Shown here piece by piece: positions 1 through 6,365 of a stretch of 15,271 nucleotides of DNA. Position 1 is the first letter of the stretch; each line of letters opens with the position of its first letter. The DNA lies in NCBI GenBank assembly GCA_003520555.1, contig DOUO01000021.1:1-15271 (forward strand). The letters are read 5' to 3'. Made by a program: the position numbers and the translations under genes. Source of the DNA: Oscillospiraceae bacterium. Lineage in GTDB: Bacteria; Bacillota; Clostridia; Oscillospirales; Acutalibacteraceae. The notes beneath the pieces were generated by a model, which did not search any database, was not told the origin of the DNA, and saw only the letters and a program-made list of their open reading frames with translations.

Positions 1-11
1 GTATAATTTAC

Positions 12-44
12 AAAAATTAAGGGTTCGGCACTAAGCCAAACCCT
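12..44 (-). terminator. intrinsic terminator of the mgtE-DUF1893 unit
   Basis: Read on the minus strand, a 10-bp stem (arms 35-44 and 20-29, one G-U wobble, five-base loop) is followed by TAATTTTTG. It lies about 75 nt past the DUF1893 stop codon. On the plus strand the same stem has a C-A mismatch but is followed by GTTTTTATTT, so it might also work weakly in that direction. Confidence 0.8.
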
Positions 45-116
45 GTTTTTATTTGATAGTAACTTACGACTGATACTATTCTTTAACATCTGCCGTGTAA
101 AATACAGCGCGCGTTT

Positions 117-515
117 TTATTGCTTTATAAGAATTTTAACCGCTTCCTCGGGGTCGTTTACGCCGCGCACGGCTTTTTCATACGGGCAATAGTCCGAACC
201 GTCGGCGTTCAGCAAAGCTCCGACGCATTTGCCGTAACGGTAGGCTATGCCGTTTTCTTCAAGCACGCGCGCTGCGGATTTTGACATTGTCTGAGCGTAA
301 ACGCAGCTTACGCCGAGCCTTGCGAAAATCAGAGCCGCAGCCTTTCCGACAACGGCGTCCGCCGCCGCGGCGCCCTTCCAATCCGCGCTTTCCGCGATTT
401 CAAGCAGAGAGGAAAGTCCGCCCTCCTCGCTGATATGAACATGACCGCCTGAGCAGACCACAAGCTTGTAGCCGCCGCGCGTAAGCATTTGCTGTGCGTA
501 GGTTAATTCGTCCAT
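117..515 (-). CDS. DUF1893 family protein (TM1506-like)
   Basis: A 132-residue cytosolic protein with no signal peptide or membrane segment. Sequence features fit the DUF1893 family: an N-terminal strand region (KLVVCSGGHVHISEEGG), a central AAADAVVGKAAALIFARLGV block (about residues 51-70), and a C-terminal DYCPYEKAV segment followed by NDPEEAVKIL. The Thermotoga homologue TM1506 has a cytidine-deaminase-like fold as I recall; no enzymatic activity is established to my knowledge, so the function is unknown. The start has a good ribosome binding site (GAAAGGA, 7-8 nt upstream). It begins 12 nt after the mgtE stop codon, so it is almost certainly co-transcribed with mgtE and under the same leader control. 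A link to magnesium or metal homeostasis is inference from that neighbourhood only. Confidence 0.88.
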   Translation of the reverse strand: MDELTYAQQMLTRGGYKLVVCSGGHVHISEEGGLSSLLEIAESADWKGAAAADAVVGKAAALIFARLGVSCVYAQTMSKSAARVLEENGIAYRYGKCVGALLNADGSDYCPYEKAVRGVNDPEEAVKILIKQ

Positions 516-527
516 GGTTAATCCTTT

Positions 528-1952
528 CTATGCCAAATGAAGTACGTTTATAAGCAAAATCCAGCTTAAACCGTAGTAGGTTATTACCGCGACAAGGTCG
601 TTGACGGTTGTGATAAGGGGTCCCGAGGCAACCGCGGGGTCAACCTTGATTTTTTTGAAAAACAGCGGTATCAGCGTTCCGACTGTGCTTGAAATAAGCA
701 TTGCAAGCATAAGGGCGATTCCGATACAGCCCGAAACCGCGAACGCGAAAATAAAATCCTTGCCCTTGAAGAACATTATAAACAAGCCCACAAGCACAAA
801 CGACAGCACGCCGAGGATTAGTCCGTTGAAAAGCCCCACGCGGCTTTCCTTGAAAACAAGCCGGGATTTTTGCCTGAAGGTCAGGTTTTCGTCTGTGAGC
901 ACGCGGATTGTGACCGCAAGCGACTGTGTTCCGACGTTGCCTGCCATGTCAAGAATCAGGGACTGGAACGCCATTATCAGCGTAAGCTGAGCCACAACCT
1001 GCTCAAACGCGCCCACTACCGTTGACACCAAAATGCCGAGCGCGAACAGCGCAAAAAGCCACGGCAGGCGTTTTTTCATGCTTTGTCCGAGGGGTTCGTT
1101 TAAATCCTCCTCGGCAATAAGACCTGCCAAACGTGCGTAGTCCTCGCCCATTTCGTCATCCACAACCTCAATCAGGCTTTGCGAAGTGATGACTCCCAAA
1201 AATCTGTTGGCGTTGTCAAGCACGGGAACAGAGTCCTCGGAGTAACCCTTCAGCTTTTCGATACAGTCGTCAATTGCTTCGTGAGCGTAAACATACGGAA
1301 ACGACGTGAGAATTAAGTCGTCCAAATTGTCCTTGGCCTTGGCTGTGATAAGCTCCTTTAAATCTATTGCTCCGTAAAATTCGCCTTGTGCGTCCGTGAC
1401 GAAGATTGTGGAGATATTGTCGTTTTCCTCCGCCTGAGCAACAAGCTCGTCCATTGCTTCTTTTACGCTCAGGTTTTCGCGTATAACAATGCAGTTTGTC
1501 GTCATGCGGCTTCCGATTTCATCCTCGTCAAAGGAAGCCACCAGCGCGATGTCGCGGCGGATTTCGTCGGGCAAGGCCTCAATGATAAGTCCGCGCTTTT
1601 GCTTTTCGATTTCACGCAGGATGTAGGTCGCGGTGTCCGCCTCAAGCTTGCTGACAACAACAGCGGCTTTTTGGATATCCATTTCATTGAGGTACGCGCC
1701 CGCTTCGTCCTCGTCAAGATGCTCAAACGCTTCGGCAAGCATTTCGGCTGTGCAAATGCGGTAAAGCTTCTTGCGTTCGGCAACGCTGAGCTCGTCCATC
1801 GCTCCGGCAATGTCGTTGCCGTGGTAATCATCAAGCTTTTTCTGCGCCGCCTTGGGCGAATAATTGCCGCGGATGATTTTAATAATTTCGCTTTCGTAAT
1901 CGGGCTTAACAGCCTCAATTACGGCAGCGGAAGCGGTTACGTCTTTTTTCAT
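528..1952 (-). CDS. mgtE: MgtE magnesium channel/transporter
   Basis: A 474-residue inner-membrane Mg2+ channel of full family length. The order is an N-terminal superhelical domain (about residues 20-145), two CBS domains (about 147-205 beginning at MTTNCIVIRENLSVKEAM, and 210-270 with VPVLDNANRFLGVIT), a plug helix, and five membrane helices from about residue 295. The family signature appears as DMAGNVGTQSLAVTIR, and the last-helix segment ASGPLITTVNDLVAVITYYG keeps the acidic residue expected in the pore. In this family the N and CBS domains close the pore when intracellular Mg2+ is high. The ribosome binding site is GGAGGG about 6 nt before the ATG. It is the first gene of a two-gene unit, preceded by a long structured leader with an attenuator, so expression is probably regulated at RNA level by metal availability. 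Confidence 0.97.
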   Translation of the reverse strand: MKKDVTASAAVIEAVKPDYESEIIKIIRGNYSPKAAQKKLDDYHGNDIAGAMDELSVAERKKLYRICTAEMLAEAFEHLDEDEAGAYLNEMDIQKAAVVVSKLEADTATYILREIEKQKRGLIIEALPDEIRRDIALVASFDEDEIGSRMTTNCIVIRENLSVKEAMDELVAQAEENDNISTIFVTDAQGEFYGAIDLKELITAKAKDNLDDLILTSFPYVYAHEAIDDCIEKLKGYSEDSVPVLDNANRFLGVITSQSLIEVVDDEMGEDYARLAGLIAEEDLNEPLGQSMKKRLPWLFALFALGILVSTVVGAFEQVVAQLTLIMAFQSLILDMAGNVGTQSLAVTIRVLTDENLTFRQKSRLVFKESRVGLFNGLILGVLSFVLVGLFIMFFKGKDFIFAFAVSGCIGIALMLAMLISSTVGTLIPLFFKKIKVDPAVASGPLITTVNDLVAVITYYGLSWILLINVLHLA

Positions 1953-2153
1953 ATTATCCCTCCGTTTCTGAAAAATAAACGGACGGACGGAAACAAAAAA
2001 CGCCCTGCGCTTTTCGGCAGGACGAAAATAAGTTTATCGGCGCGGCAAAGCAACGCAGGTAACGCAGCCGTCCGCGCGCCGTTTGTAAACATATCTCCCG
2101 TCCGACCCGTGACTGTCGCCGTTTGTCACCTTCATCACCTCACGTTATCTGAT
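1953..2153 (-). promoter_or_regulatory. structured 5' leader of mgtE, candidate riboswitch/attenuator
   Basis: About 200 nt lie between the predicted transcription start (near 2153) and the mgtE start codon, with no ORF. On the minus strand the RNA can form an early hairpin with arms TTCATCA/TGATGAA enclosing GATAACGTGAGG (about 2155-2130), then GTGAC/GTCAC around AAACGGCGACA (about 2127-2107), then a longer stem GGCGCG/CGCGCC (about 2080-2041), and finally an intrinsic terminator. The two-part motif ACAAACGGCG followed by CGGACGG occurs twice (2126-2098 and 2086-2068). The promoter-aptamer-terminator-RBS order fits a transcriptional riboswitch. The M-box (ykoK) Mg2+ riboswitch is the expected regulator for mgtE and a few short stretches are reminiscent of it, but I could not align the conserved core convincingly. 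Structured regulatory leader: fairly sure. Class: open. Confidence 0.7.
1991..2024 (-). terminator. attenuator terminator in the mgtE leader
   Basis: On the minus strand CGTCCTGC pairs with GCAGGGCG (one G-U wobble) around an eight-base loop and is followed by TTTTTTGTTT. It sits after the structured leader and before the mgtE ribosome binding site, so it must be read through to express mgtE. Its 5' arm contains CGTCC, which could pair with the upstream GGACG of either CGGACGG copy to form an antiterminator. Confidence 0.88.
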
Positions 2154-2159
2154 GAATTT

Positions 2160-2188
2160 ATTTTACCACACAACAGCGGCAAAGTCAA
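2160..2188 (-). promoter_or_regulatory. sigma-A type promoter of mgtE-DUF1893
   Basis: On the minus strand, -35 TTGACT (2188-2183), 17-bp spacer, -10 TAAAAT (2165-2160). Transcription is expected to start near 2153, directly at the 5' edge of the structured leader. Confidence 0.85.
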
Positions 2189-2217
2189 TTATTTGACCGC
2201 GGAGTTCCGTCATAAGA

Positions 2218-2245
2218 AAAAGGTTCGGCGATAACCGAACCTTTT
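2218..2245 (-). terminator. intrinsic terminator of the carboxylase operon
   Basis: A perfect 11-bp inverted repeat (2218-2228 and 2235-2245; AAAAGGTTCGG / CCGAACCTTTT) about 20 nt past the oadA stop codon. In the minus direction the 3' arm runs into CCTTTTTCTT. It isolates the carboxylase operon from the mgtE promoter. Confidence 0.85.
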
Positions 2246-2267
2246 GTTTAAATATTAGGTATTAGTA

Positions 2268-3671
2268 TTAAACGGGATGGATTTGATTTTCTTTATCAAG
2301 CAGGGCGCCGTTTATGCCTGCTTTTTTATTGCGTCTTTTTTCAAAGAAATCAAGCGCGACCTTGGGGAACTGGGCGTAGGACAGCACGTCCTCCTCCTGC
2401 TCCGACCACTGCGAAATTTCGCTTCTGAGCTTATCGAGCTCAGGCTCAAGGCGGTCGGCGGGTCTGCCCTTGATAATTTCCATATCGCCGCAGATTTTCT
2501 TCTGAAATTCAGGGTCGATGGGCATCGGAGTTGTGCCGTATTCGCCGGCAACCAAGCCTTTGAACTCGTTGGTGCACATGCTGTAGCGCTTGCCCGTGAG
2601 CACGTTGAACACCGCCTGTGTGCCGACAATCTGCGAAGTGGGAGTTACAAGCGGCGGATAGCCCGAGTCCTCGCGCACGCGAGGAACCTCCTCAAGAACT
2701 TCGTTGAGCTTATCCTCCTTGCCTGCCTGCTTAAGCTGTGAAAGCAGATTTGACAACATTCCGCCCGGCACCTGATAAATAAGCGCCTTTGCGTCGGTGG
2801 CAAGCATTTTGGGGTCAAGAAGCCCGGACTCCAGATATTTTTCGCGCAGCGTCATGAAATACGCGCGTATTTCCGAAAGCTGACGGATGTCAAGACCGGT
2901 GTCAAATTCGGTGCCCTGCAAGGCGGCAACCATTGACTCCGTGGGAGCGTGCGAGGTGCCGAGCGCGAGGGGACTGATTGCGGTGTCGATTGCGTCGGCT
3001 CCTGCCTCAACCGCCTTTAACAGACACATCGAAGCAAGTCCCGAGGTGTAGTGAGTGTGGATCTGCAGCGGCATTTCCGGCAGCGCGGCCTTGATTGATT
3101 TTACAAGGGTTTCGGCTCTTGACGGCGTAAGCAGCGCCGCCATGTCCTTGATACAGATTGAATCGGCGCCGGCGTCGGCAATTCTTTTCGCGTACTCAAC
3201 ATAATATTCGTCGGTGAACACCGGACCGGTGGTGTAGCTGATTGCGACCTGAGCGTGACCGCCCTCCCTGTTTGCGGCGGAAATCGCGGTCTTTAAATTT
3301 TTGATGTCGTTAAGGGCGTCAAAAATACGGATTATATCAATGCCGTTCGCGATTGAGCGCTGAACCAAATATTCAACGCAATCGTCGGCATAATGACGGT
3401 AGCCGAGCATATTTTGTCCGCGGAAAAGCATTTGAAGCTTTGTGTTTTTGCACCTGTTCTTAATTGCGCGAAGTCTTTCCCACGGGTCCTCATTCAAAAA
3501 GCGAAGGCACGCGTCGTAGGTCGCGCCGCCCCAACATTCAAGAGAATGGTAGCCGATTTTGTCCATTTGGTCAAGTATGGGCAGCATATCCTCTGTTGTC
3601 ATGCGGGTGGCAATCAGCGACTGGTGCGCGTCACGCAGAGCAGTTTCGGTGATTTTTATTTTCTTTGCCAT
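2268..3671 (-). CDS. oadA: OadA/5S-type carboxyltransferase (pyruvate/oxaloacetate), no biotin domain
   Basis: A 467-residue cytosolic enzyme of the pyruvate carboxylase B / oxaloacetate decarboxylase alpha / transcarboxylase 5S family, which moves CO2 between carboxybiotin and pyruvate. The HMGL-like TIM barrel starts at ITETALRDAHQSL (metal ligand D14). The lysine of CIKDMAALL (K175) matches the carboxylated lysine, and QIHTHYTSG (H205, H207) supplies the metal-binding histidines. The conserved PycA/OadA C-terminal domain follows (about 290-460), including PGGMLSNL. The protein ends there, without the biotinyl domain fused to many OadA proteins; that domain is the separate gene immediately upstream (22 nt gap). 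The ribosome binding site AAGGAG supports the start. Last gene of a three-gene operon. Oxaloacetate decarboxylase, split pyruvate carboxylase and transcarboxylase roles cannot be separated from this subunit alone. Confidence 0.93.
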   Translation of the reverse strand: MAKKIKITETALRDAHQSLIATRMTTEDMLPILDQMDKIGYHSLECWGGATYDACLRFLNEDPWERLRAIKNRCKNTKLQMLFRGQNMLGYRHYADDCVEYLVQRSIANGIDIIRIFDALNDIKNLKTAISAANREGGHAQVAISYTTGPVFTDEYYVEYAKRIADAGADSICIKDMAALLTPSRAETLVKSIKAALPEMPLQIHTHYTSGLASMCLLKAVEAGADAIDTAISPLALGTSHAPTESMVAALQGTEFDTGLDIRQLSEIRAYFMTLREKYLESGLLDPKMLATDAKALIYQVPGGMLSNLLSQLKQAGKEDKLNEVLEEVPRVREDSGYPPLVTPTSQIVGTQAVFNVLTGKRYSMCTNEFKGLVAGEYGTTPMPIDPEFQKKICGDMEIIKGRPADRLEPELDKLRSEISQWSEQEEDVLSYAQFPKVALDFFEKRRNKKAGINGALLDKENQIHPV

Positions 3672-3693
3672 TATTTTTACTCCTTAAAGCAGA

Positions 3694-4056
3694 TTAGTTG
3701 AGTGTTACAAGCACCTTGCCCGAATCAACGGCTTCGCCCTTGTTTACGTCAACAGTGGCAACCGTGCCGTCCTGCGGAGCTTTTACGGGGGTTTCCATCT
3801 TCATAGCCTCAATAAATACGAGGTCGTCGCCTGCCTTTACGCTTTGACCGGCGGACACAACAACGTTTACAACCGTGCCGGGCATGGGAGCTTTAACCTC
3901 AACGCTTCCCTTTGCGCCTGCGGGCGCGGCGGGCTTTGCGGCGGGAGCTGACTTGGGAGCGGCAGGAGCGGCGGCAACGGGAGCGGCGGATTCGCCGAGC
4001 TCCTCAACCTGAACGTCATATGCTGTTCCGTTTACTGTAATTCTTAAGTTTTTCAT
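3694..4056 (-). CDS. biotin carboxyl carrier protein
   Basis: A 120-residue biotin carrier (1.3S / OadC-like). The N-terminal part (residues 1-20) is the usual short strand region MKNLRITVNG. An Ala/Pro-rich flexible linker spans about 24-48. The biotinyl domain (51-120) carries EAMKMET with the biotinylation lysine at K86, preceded by APMPGTV. It shuttles carboxyl groups between the two carboxyltransferases encoded on either side. The ribosome binding site is AAGGGG. Spacing is 42 nt from the upstream gene and 22 nt to oadA, which fits one transcript. The biotin ligase that would modify it is not in the window. Confidence 0.95.
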   Translation of the reverse strand: MKNLRITVNGTAYDVQVEELGESAAPVAAAPAAPKSAPAAKPAAPAGAKGSVEVKAPMPGTVVNVVVSAGQSVKAGDDLVFIEAMKMETPVKAPQDGTVATVDVNKGEAVDSGKVLVTLN

Positions 4057-4098
4057 TGCATTATCCCCTTTATGTCAAAAGTAGTTTCAAAATCAGAA

Positions 4099-5412
4099 TT
4101 AAATCGTGCTGTGCTTTTTGGCAACGGTCGGAACGCGCTTGCCTGAAAGCATGTCAAGAGCGGAAATCAACGCATTTCTGAGCTCGGACATTTCAACAAT
4201 TCCGTCAACATAACCGTTTTGAGCGGCGTTGAACGCGGAAAGATTTTCCGCGGCAAATTTATCGGCAACAGCCTTTTGTTCGGAAACAGGCACGTTCATT
4301 CGGTCGCCTGCCATAATAAACGCGGCGGCTTCAACGTTTACCGGAGATATAACCGCTTCGGGAAGCGCGTAAACCACGTCGGCGTTCGCGCCGGTGCCGG
4401 CAAGGGCGATGTATGCCGAACCGATGGTTTGACCCGTAACAACGGCGATTTTTACCGTTGTCGCCTCGGCATAGGCGGCTGTGAGCTTTGCGGCTGACTT
4501 AAGGCAGTCAAAGCCGGTGCAGTCCGCAAAGGTGATTACGGGAATTGAGAAAGCGTCGCAGAAGCGGACAAATTTTGCCGCCTTGTTGGCTGATTTGCAG
4601 TCAAGCTTGCCGCCGATTGTGCGTACTACGCCGATAACCTGACCGCCGATACGCGCCAGGCGTGTGCGCGCGGAGTCTCCGAAGTCGTCGCCGAGTCTGA
4701 GCTTTGAGCCGCCGTCAACCAGCTTGCTTACGATGCAATTTGTATTTTCACCGTCGGGCTGTTCGTCAAAAGCCTGCGGAGCGGGAACAAGGTTGTTTGA
4801 GGGAAGATAGAGCAAAAGCTCCTTTGCCTTTTCAACCGCCTGTTCCCTGTTTTCGGCAACAATTGAAGCGTTGCCGTGCTTTGCGTTATATTCGGCGGAA
4901 GCGTTTTCGCCGGTTACGTCAAGCGAAAGCTTTGAGTCCGCTGTCATGATGACAAAATCGGCGCTTGCCGCGTTAAGGGCGTTTGTGCCCAGACATGTTC
5001 CCAAAACCACGGAGATTTGCGGAACAACGCCCGAAACCTTTGAAGCGAGCTTCAAGACCTCGCCGCAGCCGCCGAGGAGCTCGGAGCCCTGGGCAAGTCT
5101 GCCGCCGACGCTGTCGTAAAAACCGATAACCGGAGCGCCTGTTTTAAGCGCGAGTCCGTATAATTTTTTAAGCTTTGCGGTTTGCGCCTTGCTTAAGGCG
5201 CCGCCGCATATGTCACTGTTCTGAGCGAACGCGTAAACAGGCATACCCTCAACCGTGCCGAAGCCCGCAACAGCCTCGGCAAAGCCTTCGCCCGACCCGG
5301 CAAAGGCGTCAAGCTCGCAAAAGCTGTCCGCGTCAAAAAAGTCAGTCAGAGTTTTATACGCGGAGGTGGAAGCTATTTCAGCTTTGGCGGCATTGATTTT
5401 TTCAATACTCAT
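4099..5412 (-). CDS. divergent carboxyltransferase subunit (MmdA/12S-like)
   Basis: A 437-residue acyl-CoA carboxyltransferase of the AccD/MmdA/12S crotonase-fold family. The ATG at 5412 is chosen because GGAGGA lies 7 nt upstream of it; an ATG five codons earlier has no ribosome binding site and itself overlaps that site. Recognisable landmarks: FDADSFCELD near the N-terminus, VYAFAQNSDICGGAL, GVVPQISVVLGTCLG, AAYAEATTVKIAVVTG, NADVVYALP and the C-terminal KRVPTVAKKH. The protein is shorter than typical MmdA (about 510) because the N-terminal region is cut short and an active-site loop is reduced. Usual GGAR, GPCAGGA and KAYGGAY motifs read here GGRLAQG, GTCLGTN and QTIGSAY, so acyl-CoA or biotin binding may differ. 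First gene of the operon with the biotin carrier and OadA-like subunit. Family membership is clear; the substrate (methylmalonyl-CoA or other) is unknown. Confidence 0.88.
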   Translation of the reverse strand: MSIEKINAAKAEIASTSAYKTLTDFFDADSFCELDAFAGSGEGFAEAVAGFGTVEGMPVYAFAQNSDICGGALSKAQTAKLKKLYGLALKTGAPVIGFYDSVGGRLAQGSELLGGCGEVLKLASKVSGVVPQISVVLGTCLGTNALNAASADFVIMTADSKLSLDVTGENASAEYNAKHGNASIVAENREQAVEKAKELLLYLPSNNLVPAPQAFDEQPDGENTNCIVSKLVDGGSKLRLGDDFGDSARTRLARIGGQVIGVVRTIGGKLDCKSANKAAKFVRFCDAFSIPVITFADCTGFDCLKSAAKLTAAYAEATTVKIAVVTGQTIGSAYIALAGTGANADVVYALPEAVISPVNVEAAAFIMAGDRMNVPVSEQKAVADKFAAENLSAFNAAQNGYVDGIVEMSELRNALISALDMLSGKRVPTVAKKHSTI

Positions 5413-5430
5413 ACTTGATTCCTCCATTGG

Positions 5431-5475
5431 TGCAGTTAATTAGAAAGTATTATATCAAAGAGTAGTATAACTGCA
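5431..5475. repeat. inverted repeat upstream of the carboxylase operon
   Basis: TGCAGTTA (5431-5438) and TAACTGCA (5468-5475) form a perfect 8-bp inverted repeat about 29 bp apart, between the promoter and the ribosome binding site. A second TATAAT (5454-5449) lies in the loop. It may be a protein operator or a leader hairpin; nothing identifies the regulator. Confidence 0.5.
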
Positions 5476-5491
5476 GAATTCCATACATTTT

Positions 5492-5520
5492 ATTATAGCA
5501 AATCGCGGAGAAAATTACAA
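5492..5520 (-). promoter_or_regulatory. promoter of the carboxylase operon
   Basis: On the minus strand, -35 TTGTAA (5520-5515), 17-bp spacer, -10 TATAAT (5497-5492). A second -10-like TATAAT at 5454-5449 lacks a clear -35 and is a weaker alternative. Confidence 0.7.
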
Positions 5521-5544
5521 CAGCTTTTTTAAGATTTATTTTGA

Positions 5545-5578
5545 TACAAAAATCAGGATTCGCGTAAAGCGAACCCTG
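5545..5578 (-). terminator. intrinsic terminator after rluB
   Basis: On the minus strand a 10-bp stem (5578-5569 with 5563-5554, one G-U pair, five-base loop) followed by ATTTTTGTATC. It ends the protease-scp-carboxypeptidase-rluB operon. Confidence 0.85.
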
Positions 5579-5615
5579 TATACAAAAATATATTCTGTTT
5601 TCAAAACGGCAGCGG

Positions 5616-6365
5616 TTAAATAAGCCTGCCGTTAACAAGCGGATTTGCGGTCAGGTTTTTGACTTCCTTTTCGGTCAGGTCGCGCCAGTCGCCCTGCTTG
5701 AGCATACCCATTTTTACTCCGCCTATCTGCGTGCGTTTAAGGCGCGCGACTTCAAGTCCCACGGCGTCGCACATCTTGCGGATTTCGCGGTTTTTGCCTT
5801 CGTGGAGTATCATTTCAAGCACAACCCTGCCCTCTTCCTTTTGAACAACGTGAACAATTGCGGGCGCGGTTTTTTGACCGTCGATTTCGACGCCTGTTTC
5901 AAGCTTCACAATTTGCTCCTCGCTGATTGACGGACGAACGGTTACGCGGTAATATTTGTAAACGCTGTTGCGCGGATGCATGATTTTGTTGGCAAATTCG
6001 CCGTCGTTTGTAAACACAAGCATGCCTTCGGAATCCTTGTCAAGCCTGCCGACCGGATACACCCTTTCGCCGACGTTTGACACAAGCCTCGCAACGCATT
6101 TTCTTCCGCGTTCATCGTTCATGGTGGTTATGTATCCGCGCGGCTTGTTGAGCATGATGTAGCGGTATCCGGTTTTGGACATTACAACGCGCCTGCCGTT
6201 TACCGTTACCTTGTCGGCTGAGGTCACCTTGTCGCCCAAAATTGCCGGCTTGCCGTTTACCTTGACCCTGCCCTGCAAAATAAGCTCCTCCGCCTTGCGG
6301 CGCGAGGCTATTCCGCACTGCGATATGAATTTTTGAAGTCTTACGGGTTCTTCCTTTTTAGCCAT
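5616..6365 (-). CDS. rluB: 23S rRNA pseudouridine synthase, RluB/RsuA family
   Basis: A 249-residue cytosolic enzyme that isomerises a uridine in ribosomal RNA to pseudouridine. Residues 7-55 form an S4 RNA-binding domain (VRLQKFISQCGIASRRKAEE). The catalytic domain follows, with motif GRLDKDSEGMLVFTNDGE carrying the nucleophile D109, then the characteristic EGKNREIRKMCDAVG (residues about 195-210). Family length is normal. In Bacillus the gene in this position is annotated as a 23S rRNA RluB-type enzyme. Its ATG overlaps the last 8 nt of the carboxypeptidase gene (ATGGCTAA) and there is no obvious ribosome binding site, so translation probably depends on coupling. Last gene of the operon. 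Confidence 0.95.
   Translation of the reverse strand: MAKKEEPVRLQKFISQCGIASRRKAEELILQGRVKVNGKPAILGDKVTSADKVTVNGRRVVMSKTGYRYIMLNKPRGYITTMNDERGRKCVARLVSNVGERVYPVGRLDKDSEGMLVFTNDGEFANKIMHPRNSVYKYYRVTVRPSISEEQIVKLETGVEIDGQKTAPAIVHVVQKEEGRVVLEMILHEGKNREIRKMCDAVGLEVARLKRTQIGGVKMGMLKQGDWRDLTEKEVKNLTANPLVNGRLI

Noticed and set aside
1953..2153. Firm assignment of the mgtE leader as an M-box
   Set aside because: Only short fragments (GAGGTGA, GCTTTGCC) resemble the M-box and the characteristic core could not be aligned by eye, so the class is left open.
1386..2234. Long open plus-strand frame opposite mgtE and its leader
   Set aside because: It is antisense to the strongly supported mgtE gene and its leader, has no ribosome binding site or recognisable domain, and arises from the codon pattern of the real gene.
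2268..5412. Na+-pumping oxaloacetate or methylmalonyl-CoA decarboxylase operon
   Set aside because: No beta (membrane carboxybiotin decarboxylase) or gamma subunit gene lies between the promoter and terminator, so a pump cannot be claimed from this window.
5450..5638. Short minus-strand frame between rluB and the carboxylase operon
   Set aside because: It spans the rluB terminator and the carboxylase promoter and has no convincing ribosome binding site or homology-like features.
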